A DNA stretch of 64,000 bases from Chlorogloeopsis sp. ULAP01 (GTDB lineage Bacteria; Cyanobacteriota; Cyanobacteriia; Cyanobacteriales; Nostocaceae), in contig NZ_JAUDRH010000015.1 of the NCBI RefSeq assembly GCF_030381805.1, positions 124,001-188,000 of the forward strand, given 5' to 3'. The translations under genes were made by a program, and so were the position numbers. The stretch's first letter is position 1. Each line of letters begins with the position of its first letter. Positions 16,431 to 25,400 of the stretch are shown here, piece after piece. The notes below the pieces were generated by a model, which did not search any database, had not been told where the DNA came from, and saw only the letters and a program-made list of their open reading frames with translations.

Positions 16431-19040
16431 TCAAAACTCAAAGGAAATAGTTCCTTGTACTGTGAATGGTGCACCATAAGAGACCCGCAATCGATTAAAG
16501 GCATTTTCAAAGTAGTCCACGTCGAAGAGGTTTTTGATATTGAGAGCAGCACGGAACCCGTTTCGCTTGTAGAAAATAGCAGCATCTGTTGTTAAATAGC
16601 TGGGTACTTCAAATGTATTTCCAGTATCTCCGGTGCGATCGCCCACATAGAAAAGTCCCAAACCAAACCCCAAACCTTGCAAGTCTCCTTGTTGAATTTC
16701 ATAGGTTGTCCATAAGCTAGCAGCATGAGGAGTCGTCTGTAGTACGCGATTGCCGACTGGAATGCTATTATCTTTGGTGACGCGGGCATCGTTGTAAGCG
16801 TAGCTGGCAAAGATATTCCACCCCGGTAAAATTTCACCTGCAACGCTAAGTTCAATTCCTTGGCTGCGCTGTTCTCCAGTTTGAATAGAGAAGCCTATAT
16901 TATCTGGATCATCGGTTAGAACATTCGATTGGGTAATATCGTAGAAAGCCAGTGTAGTTGAAAGGCTGTCATTCAAATCTGCTTTCACCCCAACTTCATA
17001 TTGGGTACCCCTGGTAGGCTCAAATTCGCTGCCATCAAAGGCTCTGCCAATCGCTGGCTCGAACGATCGGCTGTAGTTGGCATAGAGAGAAATGGGCGGT
17101 ATCGGCTGATACACAATTCCCACACGGGGACTAAAGGCGTTCCCTGATTGACTTGTTTTTGTATCGGAGAGAAAGTCCCTGTTGGTTTGCGTAAAGGTAT
17201 CAAATCGACCGCTTAGGAGCAACTTCAAATTATCTGCGATCGTCACCTGATCTTGCACCAATATACCAAGTTCATCGGTCAAGGTATTTGTATCGCCTCT
17301 AGATGTAATCGCTCCAGGTGGTTGACCGTAGATTGGATTGAATAAGTCGATTGGCGCACCCGTTCTACTCGTAAAATTATCACTGTTCTCCAACCTTCCT
17401 AGATCGATACCAAATAATAATTGATGCTTGATCGAACCAGTCGAAAACCTGCCAACAATATTGGTCATAAGTCTATAGTCACTATACTGGCTATCAAAAT
17501 CCTCAAATGCTCTCAGCAGGGTACGATTATCGGGCAAAAGTCGAGTGCCAAGGTTAATTCCATCACCATCATAGACAAGATTCCCATATCGAAACGCATT
17601 GCTTAACGACCAATTCTCACTAAATTTATGCTCTAATCGATATTCAATCCTTGCAGCCGTGACACCAACCTTGCCTTCGTTGGTCATCCGGGTACGGGGT
17701 ATGTCGCCATTTGGGTTAGGAAATATCGTCCCAACTGCTGGCAAGCCCAAGTTATACCTATCTTGGTCTATGGTCTTATATGTTCCTTCAATGGTCAGAT
17801 TTGTATTCTCGCCAAGCTCAAAACTCACAACCGGAGCAATCACCAGGTTTGTGGTTCTGCTAAAGTCGGTGAAAAACTCCTGATCTCTGTAGGATGCATT
17901 CAGCCGATACAGTATCTTCTTAGACTCATTTAATGGCCCAGATAGATCCACTTCACCACGATAAAAGTTAAAACTTCCAACGGTTGCTTCAATGAAGTAG
18001 AAGGGATCGCGAAGTGGCTGCTTAGTGACAAAATTAACAGTCCCGCCTGGTGAGGATGCACCAAATAGAATCGAGTTTGGGCCTTGGAGGATTTCGATTC
18101 TTTCAATTCCTGTAAGCTCAGATCCAACGTTAGAAACTCTGACATTAGACTCTTTGAACCCATTCAGCGTAGGAGTGCTAACAAATCCCCGAACCCGCAA
18201 CCGCAATGCGTCAAAGTTAGTAGGAGCTGAGTTGCGGACGCTTGGGGCATTAAGGAGCGCACTAGTAATGTTGGCGCGTTGATCGCGTAGCACTTCTTGA
18301 GGAATGATTTGAATCGATTGGGGAATATCGCGCAGGGGGGTATCTGTCCGCGTTACAGTTGAAGTATTCGGTACGCGATACCCATCTTGCTCTCCCGTCA
18401 CCACTAACTCAATTGGCTCATCCGCCTCTGCCGATGGTGTCTCCGGCGGTGTTTCAGTCGTCGGCTGCTCTGGCTGAGGCTGCGTCGCTGTTGCCGCAGG
18501 TATGAAGCCAAAAATTAAACCCTCATCACTGTCAAATAACTCAACGGTCGGCAATCCTGCCTCACCCGTTACCGTCACCCGAACAGTTTTAGCATCTAAA
18601 TTTGTGACCGTTATCTCAGTAATTCCCGTAATTGGTTTTTCCGAACGGAATGTGAATACCTCACCACTGGGTAAACGCAGTTGAGCATTGGGAATGTCAG
18701 CAATAAAGTTATTATCGGCACTGTGATTTGTGATTTGCAGTTGTTCTCCACCAGTTGTTTGTAAAATAATTTCCACACCTTTATCCGTCGGTTTAGCTTG
18801 CACTCCCGTAACTTGGATAATATCCCCCTGTGCTGGGGAGTTAGTTGGTGTTTGTACCAACATAATTGCACTTGTTGCAGGAAGTTCGATTTCGCTCAGT
18901 TGGGGAATATTTTTGTTGGTTTCTCGAACATCCTCTCCTACTTTCTCACCTTTTGCAGGAGTGCCGAGCAAAAGGGCGATCGCACTTGTCAGCAGCAGGC
19001 TTTGAAACAATTTATCCAATTTCATTTTTCTAAAGACCAT
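16431..19040 (-). CDS. TonB-dependent siderophore receptor with N-terminal AMIN domain
   Basis: An outer-membrane receptor of 869 residues. A signal peptide (LFQSLLLTSAIALLLGTPAKG) is followed by an AMIN domain at about 70-175 (IIQVTGVQAKPTDKGVEIILQ ... TVELFDSDEGLIFGF), an acidic/proline linker, a plug domain from about 212 (ELVVTGEQDGYRVPNTSTVT, DIPQSIQIIPQEVL, ERIEILQGPNSILFG) and a 22-strand barrel ending in the aromatic GTISFEF. AMIN plus TonB is the usual cyanobacterial arrangement; the AMIN domain probably binds the cell wall. ATG 19040 or ATG 19025 could start it. The ligand, probably a ferric hydroxamate or citrate-type siderophore, is inferred from context. Confidence 0.93.
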   Translation of the reverse strand: MVFRKMKLDKLFQSLLLTSAIALLLGTPAKGEKVGEDVRETNKNIPQLSEIELPATSAIMLVQTPTNSPAQGDIIQVTGVQAKPTDKGVEIILQTTGGEQLQITNHSADNNFIADIPNAQLRLPSGEVFTFRSEKPITGITEITVTNLDAKTVRVTVTGEAGLPTVELFDSDEGLIFGFIPAATATQPQPEQPTTETPPETPSAEADEPIELVVTGEQDGYRVPNTSTVTRTDTPLRDIPQSIQIIPQEVLRDQRANITSALLNAPSVRNSAPTNFDALRLRVRGFVSTPTLNGFKESNVRVSNVGSELTGIERIEILQGPNSILFGASSPGGTVNFVTKQPLRDPFYFIEATVGSFNFYRGEVDLSGPLNESKKILYRLNASYRDQEFFTDFSRTTNLVIAPVVSFELGENTNLTIEGTYKTIDQDRYNLGLPAVGTIFPNPNGDIPRTRMTNEGKVGVTAARIEYRLEHKFSENWSLSNAFRYGNLVYDGDGINLGTRLLPDNRTLLRAFEDFDSQYSDYRLMTNIVGRFSTGSIKHQLLFGIDLGRLENSDNFTSRTGAPIDLFNPIYGQPPGAITSRGDTNTLTDELGILVQDQVTIADNLKLLLSGRFDTFTQTNRDFLSDTKTSQSGNAFSPRVGIVYQPIPPISLYANYSRSFEPAIGRAFDGSEFEPTRGTQYEVGVKADLNDSLSTTLAFYDITQSNVLTDDPDNIGFSIQTGEQRSQGIELSVAGEILPGWNIFASYAYNDARVTKDNSIPVGNRVLQTTPHAASLWTTYEIQQGDLQGLGFGLGLFYVGDRTGDTGNTFEVPSYLTTDAAIFYKRNGFRAALNIKNLFDVDYFENAFNRLRVSYGAPFTVQGTISFEF

Positions 19041-19076
19041 TTTTAAACTAAATTGCTATGTCAAACTAGATACAAC

Positions 19077-20372
19077 CTACAGAACTGAGTTATGATCAGG
19101 CACAATCAACTCCACCTCTCGTATGGGTTGTAAGAAATATCCACAGATTCCAACTAGCAACATAGCGATCGCACACGATGAGAACAAAAGTGCAATCCCC
19201 GCACCCTCATTTACACCCAGGAAATTACCGAAAATAGGAGCAAGATAACCACCAGGACTCATCGCAGGTTCAAATATGCGATCGGCAAGAGGCCCCGCAA
19301 TCAGGTAAGCGCTTGCCCCCATCATTTGCTGAATCATATTCTCAGTTGCAAATACCCGTCCCTGCATTTGCGGGATCACCTTACTCAACCAAATTGCCTG
19401 GTTACTACTGCCTCTCAAAGTTATACTTGCAGAGGAGCAAAACTGAGACGGAAACCAAATCCATAGCACCTGACCGTAGCCAAAAATAGCTTTACTCAAA
19501 CCAGTGCTAATCATGCCAAGCAACACTCCGTCGATTCGACTTCTTAAACCTCCCCAAGTACTGAGAATGACAGCGCTGGTTACACCTCCGAAGCCAGCAG
19601 CAGCTAAGACATAACCCAAAACTTGAGCATTATTTCCTGTACGAGCGAGAATCAGCGGTGAATAAATCGCGTCGCTAATAGAGAGAAATAACCAAAAAAG
19701 AGACGATAGAACCAAAAGCAAGAGTAAGCTGGGATAGCCTTTGATATGTTTCCAACCGAATTGCATATCTTGCCAAATATTGAGGCGGTTGTATGGTGTT
19801 GTTTCTGTCAGAATGGGTTGAGGAATATGCACAAGCAATACAGTCGTAATTGCAAATAAAAAGGTCAGGAAATCAATGAATGCGATGCCGAAAAAGGGAA
19901 TTACATAATACAAAAAACCAGCCAGCGCCGGAGCAATCATTTCTGAACCGTAATAGGAGAAAAATCCCATACTGCTGGCACGGGTGTATTGTTGTTTAGG
20001 CACAAGCAATCCAATTGAGGCAGAATAGGATAAGCCTTGAAGTTGCGAAAAACTTCCTTTGATAGTGCCGATAACATAGACTTGCCAAATGTGTAAATGA
20101 CCACCTAAGTAGAGAACAACCATTATTAAGGTTGCGAAAACAGCACCGATATCGCCCACAATCATCAATAATTTACGGTTCCAACGGTCTGTAATAGCTC
20201 CAGCAATTAGGCTAATGAAAATGTTAGGTAAAAAGTAAAAAAAACCAATTAAAGATAGAGCAGTTGCTTGACCTGTATTTTCCCAAACCCAAATTTCAAT
20301 AGCAAAATCAGTTAAGCGGCTACCAATAGTGGAAACCAATTGACCTAACCAGATAATAATAAAAGTACGCAT
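19077..20372 (-). CDS. MFS transporter, probable siderophore exporter type
   Basis: A 431-residue major facilitator with about 12 helices. The N-terminus FIIIWLGQLVSTIGSRLTDF and the loop GAITDRWNRKLLMIVGD carry the MFS motif-A pattern. It resembles EntS/MefA-type exporters (MFS_3). It starts 3 bp after the DUF1636 stop (TAA CTC ATG) and ends 36 bp before the TonB receptor, so the three genes look like one operon. Siderophore export or handling is inferred; no biosynthesis genes are in view. Confidence 0.85.
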   Translation of the reverse strand: MRTFIIIWLGQLVSTIGSRLTDFAIEIWVWENTGQATALSLIGFFYFLPNIFISLIAGAITDRWNRKLLMIVGDIGAVFATLIMVVLYLGGHLHIWQVYVIGTIKGSFSQLQGLSYSASIGLLVPKQQYTRASSMGFFSYYGSEMIAPALAGFLYYVIPFFGIAFIDFLTFLFAITTVLLVHIPQPILTETTPYNRLNIWQDMQFGWKHIKGYPSLLLLLVLSSLFWLFLSISDAIYSPLILARTGNNAQVLGYVLAAAGFGGVTSAVILSTWGGLRSRIDGVLLGMISTGLSKAIFGYGQVLWIWFPSQFCSSASITLRGSSNQAIWLSKVIPQMQGRVFATENMIQQMMGASAYLIAGPLADRIFEPAMSPGGYLAPIFGNFLGVNEGAGIALLFSSCAIAMLLVGICGYFLQPIREVELIVPDHNSVL

Positions 20373-20375
20373 GAG

Positions 20376-20771
20376 TTAGAGGTTAGGCTTTGAAATTGAA
20401 AAAGATGGAATCCGAGCCACTGTATCTGATTTGAGAACTTTAGGAAATTTATTCCAAGGAATAACTCCATCGTTGCTATCAAGATAAAGTTCGCTCAATT
20501 GTAAGAGGGCAACAGCACTCTCTGATAAAGGCAAATCCATCAACAAGTATGTAAACTTATCAGCACCAGAGAAAGCAACGACACACGGGTGACCGCAAGC
20601 CCACAAACAATCAACAGATTGAATTTCTAGCTCTGAATTTTTTGACCAATTTTGATGTAGAAGTTGTAATTGATTGAACAAACAAAGACCTTCTGACTGT
20701 TTATGATTTTTTTCTTCATTAGATTGAGTATTGCATGATTTGCAGATATATAGGATGTGTTTTGACATCAT
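20376..20771 (-). CDS. DUF1636 metal-binding (ferredoxin-like) protein
   Basis: A 131-residue cytosolic protein. Cysteines sit at YICKSCNT near the N-terminus and in VDCLWACGHPCVVAF in the middle; this CxxC plus CxxxCxxxC arrangement matches DUF1636, a thioredoxin-like [2Fe-2S] ferredoxin-related family. FTYLLMDLP is the typical following strand. DUF1636 genes commonly lie beside siderophore or cobalamin uptake genes, as here. A role in reductive iron release is plausible but unproven. A double ATG at 20771 and 20768 offers either start. Confidence 0.82.
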   Translation of the reverse strand: MMSKHILYICKSCNTQSNEEKNHKQSEGLCLFNQLQLLHQNWSKNSELEIQSVDCLWACGHPCVVAFSGADKFTYLLMDLPLSESAVALLQLSELYLDSNDGVIPWNKFPKVLKSDTVARIPSFSISKPNL

Positions 20772-20947
20772 AAACTTGTCCAGTTTGAATTATTTATAAT
20801 TTTCAAGTCTTGCGCACTTATTACTGAAAGATTAACCACAGAGAACACAAAGGAAACGGAGAAATATTTTTTAGGAGTTTTTACATAAGTTATAATTTTG
20901 TATTTATTGGGAAAAGTAAAATTTACAATTTATATAAAAGTGCTTTT

Positions 20948-22006
20948 TTATTTATTTTTTGCAATTAGATACTTAAATAAGTCATCAATAATGCAGTTTG
21001 CACCAATAATACTGGAGCCACCAATCCAATATTGACTATCAACTTCATATACTTGATTTTGCTTAACAGCTTGCAAATTTAACCACAAAGGATTACTTTT
21101 AAAAGAATCTAAAAACGAGTCTTTAGGATGATCATAAGCAACAAAAATGATGTCGCTGTTCACTCGATTAATAGATTCGGCAGATATATCTTCCCATCTG
21201 TCCTGCTGATTCTGAACTGGCGGACGAGACAAACCCGCATCTTGTACAATAGCGCCACTGTATGACTTTTTCAGATAGAGTCTTAAAAGGCTAGGAGAGA
21301 CTCGAACTATCGAAACCTGAGTAATTGACAGGCGATCGCCCATTTTTTGCTGGAATACTTGTAGACGTTGGTTGTATTCATTAAGCAGGTTTTCAGCTTT
21401 TTCTGTTTTCCCGAACACCTCAGCCACTAATCTCAGACGAGTTTTCCAATCCTCGTATTCTGTATCAATGACTACAGTTGGGGCAATTTGTGACAATTTT
21501 GAGTAAATTGATTCTATTGCCCATTTGCGCCCTATTACTAAGTCAGGCTTAAGTAACAAGATACGTTCTAGGTTTGGTTGAGATTCATTGCCAAGTTTTA
21601 TAATTCCTGCGGTTTTATCTTGAACAAACAATGGAAAATCATCGTCTCCACCACTAGCTCTCCAAAAAGCAGCACCAACAGGCTTAATATTCAAAGCCAG
21701 TAATTCCTCTAACATCCCGATCGCAACTACCTTTTGTGGATTCAGGGGAATACATATTTGACTCTGGATGTGAGTCACTACTCGACATTGAGAAATGTTT
21801 GCTTGTAGAGCGTGAGATGTCATTTTGTGAGCAACATTATTGCTACAAGCAGTAATCATCAGAAAAGTAAAAGTTCCTAACAGGAACAAACTTATGATGT
21901 GACACACAGATCTCGATCGCCAAAAGAAAACACGTCTTAAGTAGTATTGAGCTAAGGCGATCACTAACTTAACTCGATTTAAGACTTGTTGTTGATTCAC
22001 ACTCAT
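20948..22006 (-). CDS. Iron-siderophore ABC transporter substrate-binding lipoprotein (FecB-like), paralogue 2
   Basis: A 352-residue periplasmic binding protein. A basic N-terminus leads to a hydrophobic stretch with lipobox MITACSNN. Then come CRVVTHIQSQICIPLNPQKV, LLALNIKPVGAAFW, KPDLVIGRKWAIE and IAPTVVIDTEYEDWK, parallel to the gene at 15098. The start is ATG 22006, with AGG 8 nt upstream; the in-frame TTG at 22042 lies inside a palindromic operator-like site and is rejected. It lies between the AraC regulator and DUF1636 genes. The two paralogues differ widely, so they may serve different siderophores. Confidence 0.88.
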   Translation of the reverse strand: MSVNQQQVLNRVKLVIALAQYYLRRVFFWRSRSVCHIISLFLLGTFTFLMITACSNNVAHKMTSHALQANISQCRVVTHIQSQICIPLNPQKVVAIGMLEELLALNIKPVGAAFWRASGGDDDFPLFVQDKTAGIIKLGNESQPNLERILLLKPDLVIGRKWAIESIYSKLSQIAPTVVIDTEYEDWKTRLRLVAEVFGKTEKAENLLNEYNQRLQVFQQKMGDRLSITQVSIVRVSPSLLRLYLKKSYSGAIVQDAGLSRPPVQNQQDRWEDISAESINRVNSDIIFVAYDHPKDSFLDSFKSNPLWLNLQAVKQNQVYEVDSQYWIGGSSIIGANCIIDDLFKYLIAKNK

Positions 22007-22024
22007 TGTCACACACCTAAAAAA

Positions 22025-22043
22025 CTTGAGAATTACTCTCAAG
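22025..22043. promoter_or_regulatory. Perfect inverted repeat upstream of the siderophore-binding protein gene
   Basis: CTTGAGA, ATTAC, TCTCAAG: two 7-bp arms with a 5-bp centre, 19 bp upstream of the ATG at 22006. It contains TTGAGAAT (22026-22033), shared with the futA and araC upstream sites. It is a candidate Fur or AraC-regulator operator, or a hairpin in the leader. Confidence 0.55.
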
Positions 22044-22173
22044 AAGTTAGATATGACAATACGATATTTTAGGCAAACCTGTCCTTTTCTAGCCGGATCT
22101 TTTCTTTGCTACACGGATCTTTTTGTTAAAGTTTCTCTAAAATCAAGTTTCTGCTCTTCTCAAAAGAGCTAGC

Positions 22174-23175
22174 TCAGGCTCGATAGGAACGGGGATTTAC
22201 CCCGAATTTTTTGCGAAATGCAGTACTGAAAGATGTTGGACAAGCATAACCAACCGTGTGTGCTACTTCAGTTACACTCATTTGGGTTTCTCGCAGCAAC
22301 TGTTGCGATCGCTCCATCCGATATTGGTGCAAGTAACCAAATACTGTTGTCCCAAACAGGTAACGAAAGCCGATTTTTAGCTTGTAATCATTCAATCCCA
22401 CTTGTCGAGCTAATCCAATCAGCGACGGTGGATTCTCAAGATTGCGAATTAAGATATCTTTTGCTTGATGAATGCGATCGATATCGGTGGCTCGCAAACC
22501 ATCACACAAGCATTTTTCTGTGTTATTCTCCATTAATTGGACAAACTGCAAGGTGATTAATTCCAAGGCTTTACTTTCCAAATAAAGCCGCTTCATCATT
22601 CCCTGATAAGGACAATTCAAAAATTGAGACCAAGCAACTTGCATTGCAGAGGTTATCTCTCCGGCTGTGAGGTAAAAACGTCTTCCCTCTTTACCATCTA
22701 GCAATAACTGCAATTCACAAGGTAAAGCATTAGATTGATCACTGCTAATTGTGCTTAAAAAATCTAGATCGAGATGAATTCTAGCTCTGAGCAATCGGGA
22801 TCGGGCTGAGTAAGATTCAACTTCTTTAGCTCCAGGCACACTGTACAAATAAGTTTTTCCTGTCTCTTCCTTGTAGAAATTATCCTTTATGCCTTCCTGT
22901 AACACCTGGTAATTTCCTAACAACTGGAAAGCAAGTGTTATGTAACGAATCTCGCGATGCTGCTCTTGCAAACTCCAGCTAACGTGGTGTTCCTCATCAT
23001 AAATCCAAATAATCAGTCCAGGACGCAACTGAATTTCACGCCATTTAGCTAAACCAAATGGGTGGTTCCACTCCATAACGCAGTCAAAACCGTCTGAGCG
23101 ATAAACTGACTCACCGTTCTCAATCAGTTCGTCTCGGAGATCCTCAAACTCTCTAATATTGATACTTATTGTCAT
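22174..23175 (-). CDS. AraC-family transcriptional regulator (PchR-like)
   Basis: A 333-residue regulator. The C-terminal 100 residues hold two helix-turn-helix motifs: SLIGLARQVGLNDYKLKIGF and SVTEVAHTVGYACPTSFSTAF, ending FGVNPRSYRA. The N-terminal part is the long effector domain typical of PchR/YbtA regulators. Those regulators sense ferric siderophores and activate receptor genes. It lies at the upstream end of the leftward siderophore cluster and is probably its local activator. A Fur-box-like site lies about 80 bp upstream. Confidence 0.88.
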   Translation of the reverse strand: MTISINIREFEDLRDELIENGESVYRSDGFDCVMEWNHPFGLAKWREIQLRPGLIIWIYDEEHHVSWSLQEQHREIRYITLAFQLLGNYQVLQEGIKDNFYKEETGKTYLYSVPGAKEVESYSARSRLLRARIHLDLDFLSTISSDQSNALPCELQLLLDGKEGRRFYLTAGEITSAMQVAWSQFLNCPYQGMMKRLYLESKALELITLQFVQLMENNTEKCLCDGLRATDIDRIHQAKDILIRNLENPPSLIGLARQVGLNDYKLKIGFRYLFGTTVFGYLHQYRMERSQQLLRETQMSVTEVAHTVGYACPTSFSTAFRKKFGVNPRSYRA

Positions 23176-23516
23176 TTCTGTTAAAGCTTAATAAAATTGT
23201 AGTTTTACAAAAATTGCTAAAAATATAGGGATTTATTCGCTGTCATGCAAATATTATTATTGAGAATATTCTTATTAATTAAACTATATTATGAAAAACT
23301 TAGCTTTTGCAATGCTGCTGTTCTAGAGCGCTAGTTGGAGAATAGGGACTAAGGGCTAGAGAAGAGAGGTTTTCATCAAGAACCCAGAGTTCTCTCCTTG
23401 ATTGATCGCCGTGTATGTTTCCCCGTTGCCAATATGCCAAGACTCCTAGAGAATCAAAGATAAAAATCTATTCTTTAATTGAGCAAAGCTGCTAAAGGCA
23501 ACTGCTAAACAACGCC
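23176..23516. other. Divergent intergenic region with Fur-box-like site
   Basis: This gap between the leftward AraC gene and the rightward symporter gene holds the candidate operator at 23254-23280 and otherwise filler. I see no further gene. Confidence 0.5.
23254..23280. promoter_or_regulatory. Candidate Fur box upstream of the AraC regulator
   Basis: TATTGAGAATATTCTTATTA at about 23258-23277 is an AT-rich imperfect palindrome close to the Fur consensus, with TTGAGAAT at 23260-23267. It is about 80 bp upstream of the regulator start, the usual place for iron control of PchR-type genes. Confidence 0.55.
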
Positions 23517-24953
23517 ATGTTTAAACTCATAGACGTATTTTGGGCTTATATTCTCATTGCTATATTAATCTTGATGGGGCGGTTAATAAGACAACGCCTT
23601 TGGATTTTGCGATCGCTGTACATACCTAGTTCAGTTGTAGCTGGTATTTTAGCCTTGCTACTGGGTTCGGGTGCTTTTGGTGCTGTTGTCAAAGCAGTAA
23701 ATCCAGAATCTCCTCTTGTCAAAGGTATATTTCCGGAAACTGTGCAGGCGGTGTGGGCGCAGTCTCCCAGTATTTTTATAAATGTCGTTTTTGCCACTAT
23801 ATTTCTTGGACTTTACGTTCCAGGGTGGCGAGAATTTTGGCGTAAAGCTTCCCCACAAGTGGCTTTCGGTCAAACGATCGCCTGGGGACAATATGTAGTA
23901 GGATTGCTACTGGCTATAACCGTATTAACACCAGTTTTTGGCTTACCTCCGATCGCGGCTTGTTTAATCGAAGTTGCCTTTGAAGGTGGACACGGTACAG
24001 CAGCAGGTATGGCACCAACTTTCACTGAATTAGGGTTTGCTGCTGGTGCTGATTTATCTTTGGCTTTAGCGACGGTGGGACTAGTTTCGGGTGTAGTTGC
24101 AGGTACATTTTTGATACATTGGGGACGACGCACAGAACGCATCCAAGTCAATCGCGAACCTTCACCTGACTTGGAAATACAAGACAGCCATCTTCCAGAG
24201 GAACACCCAAGTATTACAATTGCTAGAGAAAATTTATTCCGCGAATTACTAATTGATCCTCTATCACTGAATTTTGGTTTTGTTGGATTAGCGATCGCTT
24301 TCGGCTGGCTAATATTAGAAGCGTTGCGCTGGATTGAATCAGTAACTTGGGGTAGAGGCGGATTACTATTGATGGCTTACGTGCCGCTATTCCCCATCGC
24401 CCTAATTGGCGGAATTATTGTGCAATATATACTCATCCGTACAAAACGAACTTATTTAATTAGTCGCCCTCTGATGGAACGCATTGGTGGGTTGGCATTA
24501 GATATCACAATTATCACAGCACTAGCAACAATTTCCCTATCTGTACTTGGTGATAATTTTGCTCCTTTTGTCGTTTTGTCAGTTGCTGGTATTGCTTGGA
24601 ATGTGTGTGCTTTTGTATTTTTAGCGCCTCGCTTGCTACCTTTCTACTGGTTTGAACGTGGCATTGGTGATATGGGACAATCTATGGGTGTGACTTCTAC
24701 TGGATTATTATTATTGCGAATGGTTGATCCAGATAATCGCTCCAGTGCTTTTGAGAGTTTTGCTTACAAACAATTACTTTTTGAGCCTATTGTTGGTGGA
24801 GGCTTATTTACTGCTGCTGCACCGCCTTTAATCGTTAAGTTTGGCTCTATTCCAATTTTGTTACTGACATCTTTCATTCTAATATTCTGGCTGGTTTTTG
24901 GTTTTTATAACTATAAGCAACTACGCAAGCATAACTTACCCGGAAAAGTTTAG
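23517..24953 (+). CDS. Sodium/glutamate symporter family protein (GltS/ESS-like)
   Basis: A 478-residue integral membrane protein with about 10-12 hydrophobic segments. GGHGTAAGMAPTF, in the first half, and the second-half segment MGQSMGVTSTGLLLLRMVDP are the paired re-entrant loops of the ESS family. IPSSVVAGILALLLG near the N-terminus is also characteristic. It would import glutamate or a related anion with Na+. The protein is longer than the E. coli enzyme (about 400), with an extra loop near residue 205-240. ATG 23517 is the first start before helix 1. Confidence 0.85.
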   Translation: MFKLIDVFWAYILIAILILMGRLIRQRLWILRSLYIPSSVVAGILALLLGSGAFGAVVKAVNPESPLVKGIFPETVQAVWAQSPSIFINVVFATIFLGLYVPGWREFWRKASPQVAFGQTIAWGQYVVGLLLAITVLTPVFGLPPIAACLIEVAFEGGHGTAAGMAPTFTELGFAAGADLSLALATVGLVSGVVAGTFLIHWGRRTERIQVNREPSPDLEIQDSHLPEEHPSITIARENLFRELLIDPLSLNFGFVGLAIAFGWLILEALRWIESVTWGRGGLLLMAYVPLFPIALIGGIIVQYILIRTKRTYLISRPLMERIGGLALDITIITALATISLSVLGDNFAPFVVLSVAGIAWNVCAFVFLAPRLLPFYWFERGIGDMGQSMGVTSTGLLLLRMVDPDNRSSAFESFAYKQLLFEPIVGGGLFTAAAPPLIVKFGSIPILLLTSFILIFWLVFGFYNYKQLRKHNLPGKV

Positions 24954-25211
24954 TAAAAAGAACAAATCTGGATGGGTGGAAAAATCTTTAACTGTGATTG
25001 AGAATTGGGAAACAAGCTATTCACTCTTGTACCTTCTAAAACGCCTGGAACTGAAGTACCTCTCTTAGAGCTACTGTCAGTTAAAACTGACTGCAAATCT
25101 TACTTAGTCTGCTCTATCAGACTTAGCTTAAAGCCCTTAAAATGTATTTCTTGGTGGACAAAAGTAAAGATGCAAGAATGAAACTACCCAATTTATGTAA
25201 AGGACGCAAAG

Positions 25212-25400
25212 ATGGAAAAGAAGGAGTTGAATGTAGGTGAATATGTTGATCAGATAGTATGCTTATTGGATTTGGATCTTAGGGATCAATATAGAGATGG
25301 GGTGGTAGCAAATTTTGAGAGAATTAGTGCGATCGCTCAACTAGTAAATTCATTTCCCCTACCCGAAGAAATTGAAGCCGCAACTGTATTTGAACCATGA
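25212..25400 (+). CDS. DUF4089 (AtzG-like) small subunit
   Basis: A 62-residue protein resembling GatC and AtzG: a helical start (VGEYVDQIVCLLDLDLRDQYRDGV), then VVANFERISAIAQLV and the conserved FPLPEEIEAATVFEP tail. A Shine-Dalgarno AAGGAC lies about 10 nt upstream of ATG 25212. It overlaps the amidohydrolase by 4 bp (ATGA at 25397-25400), so the two are translationally coupled. In the AtzE/AtzG system the small subunit stabilises the amidase, and that is the likely role here. Confidence 0.85.
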   Translation: MEKKELNVGEYVDQIVCLLDLDLRDQYRDGVVANFERISAIAQLVNSFPLPEEIEAATVFEP

